Shown: one piece after another, positions 1 through 6,503 of the stretch | Layout of the letters: the number at the start of each line of letters is the position of its first letter | Position numbering within the stretch: the stretch's first letter is position 1 | From: Hyphomicrobiaceae bacterium | Lineage (GTDB): Bacteria > Pseudomonadota > Alphaproteobacteria > Rhizobiales > Hyphomicrobiaceae | Reading direction: 5' to 3' | Length of the DNA stretch: 64,000 bases | Assembly (NCBI GenBank): GCA_020638055.1 | Contig: JACKJH010000002.1 | Span: forward strand, 248,001 to 312,000 | The notes under the pieces: generated by a model | The model's input: the letters and a program-made list of their open reading frames with translations, nothing else | What the model was told of the DNA's origin: nothing | The model's database searches: none | Position numbers and translations under genes: made by a program

Positions 1-715
1 GTGCAAAAATCCGCGCATTGGCGGCATTGATGAGGCGCAGCCGGATGCGCTCACCGCGCCTCACGTCGAAGGTCTCGGGCACGTGGCCGTTTATCGTCAC
101 GGTATTGCCCACCCGGCCGTTGTGAGCCGCATCGTGGCGGTTGCCAAAGTCGGATGCGATCTGCGCGTCGCGTTCCAGGCGCCAGTCGTCGAGTACCCAG
201 GTCACTTCGCGATCGACGCTTATGGGGTTGTGTTCCTCGACGATCAGCGGGCCGTATAAGCCTCGTCCAATCTGTTCGGAACTGCGCTGATGGGGATGAT
301 ACCAATAGGTTCCAGCGTCCGGCACATCGAATTCATAGGTGAACCTGCCCCCAGACGCTGGTATGGGCGCCTGCGTCAGATGCGGCACGCCATCCATGGC
401 GACCGGCACGCGCAGCCCGTGCCAGTGAACGGTCGTTTCCTCGTCGAGAGCATTGTTAACGTCGATGCGCAGGCGATCGCCCTGCCGGACCCGGATTTCC
501 GGTCCCGGAACACGTCCGTTATAGGCCCACACACGCGTTGCCGGATGCGGTGCCGGAGCAATCTGGCTGAGGGCTTGCGTACTGGTTTCGAGCGCAAATT
601 TTTTGACCGGCGTTGCGCTGAGAGCCCAAGAGGGTAACGCTGCGGCAGCGGCCGTTGCGCCACCGACAAACAGCAGATCGCGACGCGAAAGCATGGCGCG
701 TTGTGGCTTTGGCAT
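1..715 (-). CDS. multicopper oxidase, N-terminal part (runs off window)
   Basis: Exported copper-dependent oxidase of the laccase/CueO/CopA type. It opens with a twin-arginine leader (SRRDLLFVGG at about residues 10-19, then an Ala-rich hydrophobic stretch), as expected for Tat export of a folded cupredoxin. The first cupredoxin domain carries the copper ligands HWHG (residues 96-99) and WYHPH (137-141), and the second domain begins near residue 160. Only about 238 residues are present because the frame continues past base 1, so the C-terminal HCH type-1 copper site cannot be checked. Start taken at the ATG at 715; an ATG at 723 is in another frame. It lies 122 bp downstream of a small Cys-rich exported protein on the same strand, suggesting a copper-handling operon. 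Substrate (Cu(I), phenolics or other) is not decidable from this fragment. Confidence 0.92.
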   Translation of the reverse strand, partial: MPKPQRAMLSRRDLLFVGGATAAAAALPSWALSATPVKKFALETSTQALSQIAPAPHPATRVWAYNGRVPGPEIRVRQGDRLRIDVNNALDEETTVHWHGLRVPVAMDGVPHLTQAPIPASGGRFTYEFDVPDAGTYWYHPHQRSSEQIGRGLYGPLIVEEHNPISVDREVTWVLDDWRLERDAQIASDFGNRHDAAHNGRVGNTVTINGHVPETFDVRRGERIRLRLINAANARIFA

Positions 716-837
716 GATGACATTACCTGATCAATTTCTCATAAGCGAACATTGTACACGGACACCGACCAACGCAACGACAGTGGCGCACTGCCAGCCG
801 GCATTTGTCGCTGTCCTGCCGATCGGCAGTCAGTGCA

Positions 838-1182
838 TCAGGAAACGTGCTTGGGAGGGAAAGGATCGGGTGGCGCTCGCCAGCCGGCCATGCCGGTCTT
901 TCGAACAGGTATCAAGGCGACGCTATCGGCCGGTGGGACATCCGCAAGGTCTGCCGCTGGTAGAGCCACGGATGCGAAAACACAATGGGACGTGCAGGCT
1001 ATTGCGCTTGCATCACATCCATTTGCCTCACAACCATCCGTACAATTCGTACAGCCGCCGCCGGACTCCATGAACGCGGACATCTGAATGTCCATCTGCG
1101 CGGCTTGGGTGAACTGCACAGTGTATTCAGCGACAAAAGCTGCGACCAGCAGGATCACAATATATTTCGCCCAGGTCCTCAT
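838..1182 (-). CDS. small Cys-rich exported protein
   Basis: No family recognised. The 114-residue protein starts with a hydrophobic segment (about residues 4-27) that could be a signal peptide or anchor. A middle stretch then carries seven cysteines in a CxxC-xxx-C-xxxx-C-like spacing (GGCTNCTDGCEANGC, followed by ACTSHC), and the C-terminus is unremarkable. A start nine codons upstream (1209) is possible, but the ATG at 1182 gives a cleaner leader. It is co-directional with and directly upstream of the multicopper oxidase, so a periplasmic metal-binding or copper-delivery role is plausible by context only. The Cys clustering makes random open frame unlikely. Confidence 0.6.
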   Translation of the reverse strand: MRTWAKYIVILLVAAFVAEYTVQFTQAAQMDIQMSAFMESGGGCTNCTDGCEANGCDASAIACTSHCVFASVALPAADLADVPPADSVALIPVRKTGMAGWRAPPDPFPPKHVS

Positions 1183-1723
1183 AGCATTTCGTGTACGCCT
1201 GCCCGGCACGGCGGTCCAGTGAACTTTTCGTCAAGCGCGGGCCTTGAGATGTGGATGTCGATGCGCACCCATTCATGCGCGATAAGTCCGCTCTCGATTA
1301 CTCGCCACGATTGACGGCAAGCCAAAAACAGCCGCTGGAGGCTCAGCAGCCGAAGCTGTGACCCGGCTGGCTGCCCACGCTCAATCGCCAAGCATCCCAC
1401 CGATCATCGCCTCGCTCATCACCTCCAGGTGGCTGTTATCCTCATTGACAAATTCTGTTCGTGCGTGAAGGAATGGAATGGCTTGAAACTGGTCATCATC
1501 AACGCGTCATCGTGAAGTTGATGCAGCAACAGCCCAGCAATCCGCCTGACAATTTCGCCCTGCTCCCCCTTCGCAGGCAACTTCCAGTTGGCTTTAGCAT
1601 TTGACTGGAGTTGCGTTTGCAAATCGTTTCGATTTGCAGCGATAGGGCTCAAAAGCCACCGATATAGCGCTAATCGAAACTTCACCACTTTTTCCTAAAA
1701 CTAGCGGGAATGTGGAGGACATG
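1183..1723. other. intergenic stretch without a convincing gene
   Basis: About 540 bases between the copper genes and the methyltransferase. Open frames of 60-90 codons exist on the minus strand (for example 1419-1688), but none has a recognisable domain or good ribosome binding site. The base composition drops visibly toward AT from about 1400 onward. Divergent promoters for the two neighbouring genes must lie here; no clear operator was identified. Confidence 0.5.
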
Positions 1724-2434
1724 ATGTCATCTTTGTGTGAAGCCAAATTGACGGTTGCGGACGTCTACGAAAGCGGCCAATCGTTTTCATTTCGCGCGCG
1801 CCAAAGGCGCTTTTCTTTTATCCGCGAAATGATTGAACGAATCATTGCAAGAAAAGGGCACTGCCGTATCGCCGATATAGGTGGGACGCAGTATTACTGG
1901 CGCATTGCGCAAGATTTCCTGCCACGGCCCGATGTTGAAATACACCTGATAAACCTGGACCACACGCCGGCCGGTCATGGATTTGTTTCTGTCGCTGGCA
2001 ATGCTTGCGAACTGCAGAACCTGGATGACAATTCATTCGACCTCGTCCACTCCAATTCTGTCATTGAACACGTCGGCTCCTGGGAACAGATGACCCGAAT
2101 GGCGCACAATGTAAAACGGCTTGCGCCAGCCTATTATGTGCAAACACCCAACTTCTGGTTTCCGATAGAGCCGCATTTTCGCGTGCCATTCTTCCAATTC
2201 ATGCCGGAGCAATTGCGCTATCGCATCTTGATGAATTTCAATTGCGGATTTGGCGGACAGAGAAAAACTGTGTCCGACGCAATGCGCGCGGTACAATCGT
2301 CCAACTTACTTGAAACGCGACAGCTTCGAGAACTCTTCCCTGATGCGCAAATCAAACGCGAACGTTTTGGCCCGTTTACCAAATCATTGATGGCGGTGCG
2401 CGATGGTGAGACACCGCAAAGCTCGTTGCTATAG
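1724..2434 (+). CDS. class I SAM-dependent methyltransferase (Methyltransf_11-like)
   Basis: Predicted cytoplasmic methyltransferase of 236 residues; acceptor unknown. The Rossmann motif I is a variant (IADIGGTQYYW at about residues 48-58, with GG rather than GxGxG). It is followed by an acidic strand end (INLDH) and the DLVHSNSVIEHV motif typical of Methyltransf_11 proteins, then YYVQTPNFWFPIEPHF, seen in sugar- or lipid-modifying relatives. The start is chosen at the second of two adjacent ATGs because GGAGG at 1714-1718 is well spaced from it. It is a single-gene unit, more AT-rich than its neighbours and followed by a truncated type-A repeat, which hints at acquisition as an island. Class is confident; substrate is not. 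Confidence 0.8.
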   Translation: MSSLCEAKLTVADVYESGQSFSFRARQRRFSFIREMIERIIARKGHCRIADIGGTQYYWRIAQDFLPRPDVEIHLINLDHTPAGHGFVSVAGNACELQNLDDNSFDLVHSNSVIEHVGSWEQMTRMAHNVKRLAPAYYVQTPNFWFPIEPHFRVPFFQFMPEQLRYRILMNFNCGFGGQRKTVSDAMRAVQSSNLLETRQLRELFPDAQIKRERFGPFTKSLMAVRDGETPQSSLL

Positions 2435-2541
2435 AATAACGGCAGCAGAATAACGGCAGCGTTGCAGCCCGCAGCGTCGCCGGGCGTTGCTCACGTCACC
2501 GAGGTTTCGTACCAATGCCGACACCTCAATCAAGTTCTCAT

Positions 2542-2607
2542 GCGCTCTAGCTTCTTGGTTGGTCGCATTTTCTTCGACGAACCGGTGTCCACTTCGTCGG
2601 AATATGG
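2542..2607 (+). repeat. type-A palindromic repeat, truncated (A1)
   Basis: Carries only the right part of the ~105 bp type-A element: GCGCTCTAGC, the TTGGTCGCATTTTC linker, and the second hairpin CTTCGACGAA / TTCGTCGGAA around ACCGGTGTCC. The left arm of the first hairpin is missing and the terminal CTAG is altered. It occupies the 360 bp gap between the methyltransferase and the membrane-protein gene; nothing else was identified in that gap. Confidence 0.85.
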
Positions 2608-2795
2608 TCCAGCGACGGCTTACGAACGACGGCTTACGGACTTGCGATCCCATGCCTACTGGCTCTGGTTCGCACAAAATGCATTTTGCCGCCCCCCGTG
2701 TTTGCCGTCCCCAGTGTGTGTTCTCCCAACGAAAAAAGACTTGCATCGTTTTTTTCTACCGACTACTTTGCATTTCAAAGTTCTATGGGAAACCT

Positions 2796-3416
2796 ATGAG
2801 TGATCTCCACAAAGCTCTCGCCGACATTGGCAACATTCGCGTCCAATTGGCCGCCGGAACGATGTTTCGAGGCTTCGGGCCCGCCGTCATCGCCGCCTCT
2901 GGCGGTCTAGCGATCATGGCGGCAACGGCACAGTGGGCCGGACTGTTGCCGGCCGGCGATGCCAATGGCTTTCTTGTGGTCTGGATTTTCGTCGCTTTGA
3001 TCGCGGCATTTTTCATCGGCGTCGAAATGCGGGCGCGATCTCGCCGCCGGCATGCCGGCCTTGCCGATGCGATGTTGATGGGCGCCGTCGAGCACTTTCT
3101 GCCGTTCGGCGCTGCCGGCGCAGTAATTGCTGCAATTCTCATGCGAAACGCTCCTGATCTGGCGTGGCTGTTGCCGGGCCTATGGCAAATGCTTGTAGGG
3201 CTGGGATTGTTTGCTTCGGTACGGTTTCTACCGCGCACGGTCATCCTTGCCGCCGCATGGTATCTGCTTGCGGGCACCGCCGTGCTGGCGTTTGCCAGCG
3301 CATCACGCTCGCTTGGTCCATGGGATATGGGACTGCCATTCGGTATAGGCCAGTTACTGCTCGCCGCCATACTTCACATCGCCGAAGGAGAGGCTGATGG
3401 CCAAGAAGACAATTGA
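2796..3416 (+). CDS. integral membrane protein, partner of winged-helix regulator
   Basis: Unrecognised 206-residue protein with about six hydrophobic segments from residue 25 onward, arranged in pairs, with a short basic loop (EMRARSRRRHAG) in the middle. The frame stays open far upstream through repeat A1, but the ATG at 2796 is preceded by GGGAA and begins a plausible N-terminus (MSDLHKALADIG), so the upstream part is discarded. Its end overlaps the start of the winged-helix gene by 20 bp, indicating translational coupling. Membrane-protein/HTH pairs of this kind are common in proteobacteria and are usually annotated only as hypothetical. It is the first gene of the string leading into the exosortase locus, though a repeat separates the two parts. 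Confidence 0.8.
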   Translation: MSDLHKALADIGNIRVQLAAGTMFRGFGPAVIAASGGLAIMAATAQWAGLLPAGDANGFLVVWIFVALIAAFFIGVEMRARSRRRHAGLADAMLMGAVEHFLPFGAAGAVIAAILMRNAPDLAWLLPGLWQMLVGLGLFASVRFLPRTVILAAAWYLLAGTAVLAFASASRSLGPWDMGLPFGIGQLLLAAILHIAEGEADGQEDN

Positions 3417-3771
3417 ACAAGCACCCTTTGCCTACGATGGGCTGGACCGCGTGCTGCACGAAAAGGCGCGGCTTGGGATCATGACGTCGCTCATTTCGCA
3501 ACAAAACGGTCTTGCATTCGCAGACCTGAAGCAACTGTGCGGCCTGACCGACGGCAACCTCAGTCGTCATCTTCAAGTGCTGGAGGACGCGGGCGTCGTG
3601 GAAATTACGAAAACGTTCGAGAAACGCCGCCCGCTTACGACGTGCCGCATTACAGCCTCAGGCCGTCGCCGGTTTCTCAAATACATCGAGGAACTCGAAA
3701 AGGTCGTCCGCGATGCGTTTTCCGAAGAAGCCCCTTCACGGACTGGACGGACGCGGCTGAAACCGGCTTGA
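3397..3771 (+). CDS. winged-helix DNA-binding regulator
   Basis: Transcription regulator of 124 residues with a single winged-helix domain of the MarR/ArsR-like HTH_34 type. The region LAFADLKQLCGLTDGNLSRHL at about residues 39-59 is the helix-turn-helix, followed by the wing (VVEITKTFEKRRPLTTCRIT), then a helix ending in a basic tail. No ligand domain is present. A strong ribosome site (GAAGGAG) precedes the ATG inside the end of the membrane-protein gene. It probably controls its own operon and may respond through the membrane partner. Whether it also regulates the exosortase genes 210 bp downstream is inference. Confidence 0.85.
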   Translation: MAKKTIEQAPFAYDGLDRVLHEKARLGIMTSLISQQNGLAFADLKQLCGLTDGNLSRHLQVLEDAGVVEITKTFEKRRPLTTCRITASGRRRFLKYIEELEKVVRDAFSEEAPSRTGRTRLKPA

Positions 3772-3839
3772 CCAAGTCACCAGGAGGCAGCGCTTAGGCA
3801 CCGGCCCGCCACGCGATCTGTCAGCACCCCTGTCCTGCG

Positions 3840-3944
3840 CTAGAGCGCATTGCGATCCGATGGAATCGAATAGGCGCTCTAGTTTCTTGTTTGGTCGAAT
3901 TTTCTTCGACGAACCGGTGTCCACTTCGTCGGAAAATGCTCTAG
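3840..3944 (+). repeat. type-A palindromic repeat (A2)
   Basis: Full-length ~105 bp element bounded by CTAG at both ends. Hairpin 1 pairs CTAGAGCGC with GCGCTCTAG around a nested GATCCGAT/ATCG.AT stem. Hairpin 2 pairs the TTTTCTTCGACGAA side with TTCGTCGGAAAA around CCGGTGTCCAC. It sits between the regulator gene and uppS. Confidence 0.9.
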
Positions 3945-3981
3945 GCTCGCACAACCTTCAACCAACGTAAACAGAACCGCC

Positions 3982-4836
3982 ATGAAACATTCAAACATAC
4001 CCAATAACTTTGCAATAACAAGTATTCTTGAAACCAAACCAAATCCCGAACTCCACGTCGCGATCATCATGGATGGCAATGGCCGCTGGGCGACACATCG
4101 CGGACTGCCGCGCCCGGCCGGCCATGCGGCAGGCGTGAAGGCTTTACGCAGCGTTACAGCCGCCGCACCCGCACTGAGAATTTCCACGCTGACCGTTTAT
4201 GCATTTTCTTCGGACAACTGGCGCAGGCCTCAAGCCGAAGTCTCGGCGCTTATGGGTCTTTTGCAGACCTACTTGAAGAAGGATGTCTGCAACCTTGTTC
4301 GCCAAGGCGTGCGGCTGCAGGTGATCGGCCGCCGCGACCGCCTTCCGCCTGGCGTTTGTGCTGCAATTGGGAAAGCCGAAACCGCAACCAAATCGGGAAC
4401 GAGGCTGCTTTTGCGGGTCGCCATAGATTATTCAAGCCGCGATGCAATTCTCGCCGCCGCGACTGCGTTTTCATCTGCCTGCACTGAAGGCAAAACACCT
4501 GGTGCATCAAGCCACGTTTTCGCTCGTCACCTCTCCGGCCCGGATGCCCCGCGCGACGTCGATCTTCTCATCCGGACAGGCGGGGAGAAACGGTTGTCGG
4601 ACTTCCTGCTTTGGGAAGCAGCCTATGCCGAGTTGTATTTCACCGACACGCACTGGCCTGACTTTGATGGCGGCGGCTTGGCTAGGGCCATTGAAGAATT
4701 CCGGATGCGGGATCGTCGCTTTGGCGGCCTGCCTGAACAATCCAGATCGATAGAGGCACGTCAACCTGCTGCACGACTACAGCTTGTGAAGGCCGATGAG
4801 CAAGATGGCATGGCGCCGGTCAGAGGTGCGTCATGA
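3982..4836 (+). CDS. uppS: UppS-type cis-prenyl diphosphate synthase (probable paralogue)
   Basis: Undecaprenyl (or shorter/longer polyprenyl) diphosphate synthase, 284 residues, adding isopentenyl units to farnesyl diphosphate in cis. All signature blocks are visible: HVAIIMDGNGRWA (catalytic Asp, P-loop-like), GHAAGVKAL, the TVYAFSSDNWRRP block, and DLLIRTGGEKRLSDFLLWEAAYAELYF near residues 192-220. A C-terminal tail of about 30 residues is not typical. The housekeeping uppS of proteobacteria normally sits in the frr-uppS-cdsA-dxr cluster, so this copy is likely a second enzyme. Its stop overlaps the exosortase start (ATGA at 4833-4836), implying coupled translation and a role in supplying a lipid carrier for that system. 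The role is inference; the enzyme family is clear. Confidence 0.93.
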   Translation: MKHSNIPNNFAITSILETKPNPELHVAIIMDGNGRWATHRGLPRPAGHAAGVKALRSVTAAAPALRISTLTVYAFSSDNWRRPQAEVSALMGLLQTYLKKDVCNLVRQGVRLQVIGRRDRLPPGVCAAIGKAETATKSGTRLLLRVAIDYSSRDAILAAATAFSSACTEGKTPGASSHVFARHLSGPDAPRDVDLLIRTGGEKRLSDFLLWEAAYAELYFTDTHWPDFDGGGLARAIEEFRMRDRRFGGLPEQSRSIEARQPAARLQLVKADEQDGMAPVRGAS

Positions 4837-6497
4837 GCACTACAGTAGCCGCACGAACTCGCTCAGATTTCACAAGGCGGCGTTTAAGCTGGACCCTCGC
4901 CGGTATCGCTCTCGTTTTTGCGGCGTTGATCCTGGCCGTCGGTCCTCTTTTATGGCTCGTGAGGACCTGGCAGGAACCCGCTTACGATTCTGATGGGTTC
5001 GTTGTTGCGGCCTTGGTCGCCTTGCTCGGTCTGTGGTCTGTTTTCAGCCCGGTCATTGCAAATTCACGTCCGGCTCCAAGGCATGCCGTCTGGCTATTGC
5101 TTGCCTCGGGGTTGGTTCGACTGGCAGGACAAGTAACGGCCATCAATGTGCTGGGTGCGCTGACGCTTATCGTAGATCTTTACGCACTGGGCGTATTGAC
5201 CCGACTGGACCAGCGCCAGCGCGCAATTTCTCCTGGATGGCTGGCGGTTGCTTTTGCCTTCTCATTGCCGCTTGAGCGCATTCTGCAACGCGCGCTCGGC
5301 TACGGCTTGCAGCAAATCTCTGCTGATGGGGCCTGCCAACTCTTGTCAGGCATTTATGGCAATGTCTCGTGCTCGGGGGTACGCATCATCATTGCCGGCC
5401 GCGATGTACTCGTCGACCTGCCCTGTTCGGGTGCGCGCACGCTTTTGTTGACTGCACTTGCCTTCGCACTCGCCTGCGCACTCATTCGACCGAACTGGCG
5501 CATGGCGCTGACGGGTGCACTCCTCACCCTTCTCGTTGCACTTCTCGCTAACATTCTACGCATCACTGTTCTGGCAATCGGCATTGCATTTCCCGAAACA
5601 CTTGGCGGGATCGATGTAATGGCGCAGCCTTGGCACGACACGATAGGCTATGCAGCCATGCTTCTTGGCCTGGCACCGCTGGTCCTTTGGATTCGTTACG
5701 CCGGACGCCCAACTCCGATCGCCGCATCGGCACAAACTGACGCAGCGCCAAAGTTCAGCGTGAACCGTGAGCTGCGTGTTGGCGCTTTTGACGGACTGAT
5801 CGCAAACGCGCACCTGACTGGTGGGCGTGCGGTGCTATTGGCTGGCGCCGCGCTGTTCGTCGCGGTCGTCATCGTCAATCTGCCGCGCAAGGCGATCGAC
5901 GTGGCAAACACCGATCTCACGCTTTCCGCACCCGCCTGGCTGCTCCAGCACCGCGCGCACCAACAACCTCTGACTGCGAGCGAAGCAAGTTATTTCACCG
6001 CGTACGGCGGCACAGCGGTCAAGGCCAGCTATGGGCAGAGCAGCCTCCTGTTGGTGCGCACAAGCTCACCACTGCGCCACCTGCATGCGCCCGACGAATG
6101 CTTGCGTGGCCTGGGATTTACAGTCGATTACAGGGGCCTCTCGTTCGATCCTGTTGAGACCGCGCACTATCACGCAACCGCGCCGGACGGCACAACATAC
6201 CGTGTCGATGTGACGTTTGCCTCCGACAAGCGGCACGCGACAGGCTCTGTTGCTACCGCTGTTTGGCACTGGCTGCGCGGCGACGCACGGCAATGGACGA
6301 CAATTGAGCGCATCTCACCGATGACAATATCATTGGCGGAACATCGCGCGTTTTCCGCAGCAGCACTTTTCAGCCTTGGCATCGAGCCAGTAGCAGCCCG
6401 CATCGCACCTGCTGGCGCGCCTGCTGCGCCAATTCTTTTTCCAGAACACGCACCGCCCCACGTGCCCACTTCCAATCCCTTAACGACGAAAGGATGA
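4833..6497 (+). CDS. exosortase with fused C-terminal EpsI-like domain
   Basis: Polytopic inner-membrane transpeptidase-like sorting enzyme, 554 residues. Residues ~20-290 form the exosortase/archaeosortase core with about eight membrane segments. The Cys-Arg-His triad is intact: C198 in LPCSGARTLL, R243 in ANILRIT, H268 in PWHDTIGYA. One more membrane helix near 325-345 leads into a periplasmic EpsI-like domain (about 360-490) with the H-x-P-x-E-C pattern HAPDEC at 418-423 and a Trp-rich end. Exosortase and EpsI are separate proteins in many systems and fused in others. It is translationally coupled to the upstream prenyltransferase and followed after 6 bp by its likely substrate, which carries a PEP-CTERM tail. 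The exosortase subtype was not assigned. Confidence 0.93.
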   Translation: MSTTVAARTRSDFTRRRLSWTLAGIALVFAALILAVGPLLWLVRTWQEPAYDSDGFVVAALVALLGLWSVFSPVIANSRPAPRHAVWLLLASGLVRLAGQVTAINVLGALTLIVDLYALGVLTRLDQRQRAISPGWLAVAFAFSLPLERILQRALGYGLQQISADGACQLLSGIYGNVSCSGVRIIIAGRDVLVDLPCSGARTLLLTALAFALACALIRPNWRMALTGALLTLLVALLANILRITVLAIGIAFPETLGGIDVMAQPWHDTIGYAAMLLGLAPLVLWIRYAGRPTPIAASAQTDAAPKFSVNRELRVGAFDGLIANAHLTGGRAVLLAGAALFVAVVIVNLPRKAIDVANTDLTLSAPAWLLQHRAHQQPLTASEASYFTAYGGTAVKASYGQSSLLLVRTSSPLRHLHAPDECLRGLGFTVDYRGLSFDPVETAHYHATAPDGTTYRVDVTFASDKRHATGSVATAVWHWLRGDARQWTTIERISPMTISLAEHRAFSAAALFSLGIEPVAARIAPAGAPAAPILFPEHAPPHVPTSNPLTTKG

Positions 6498-6503
6498 GTT
6501 CTT

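Noticed and set aside
1419..1688. 89-codon minus-strand open frame
   Set aside because: No recognisable domain or ribosome site; low-GC region where short open frames occur by chance.
2487..2795. N-terminal extension of the membrane protein through repeat A1
   Set aside because: It encodes repeat sequence and lacks similarity; the ATG at 2796 with GGGAA fits the signal for a membrane protein.
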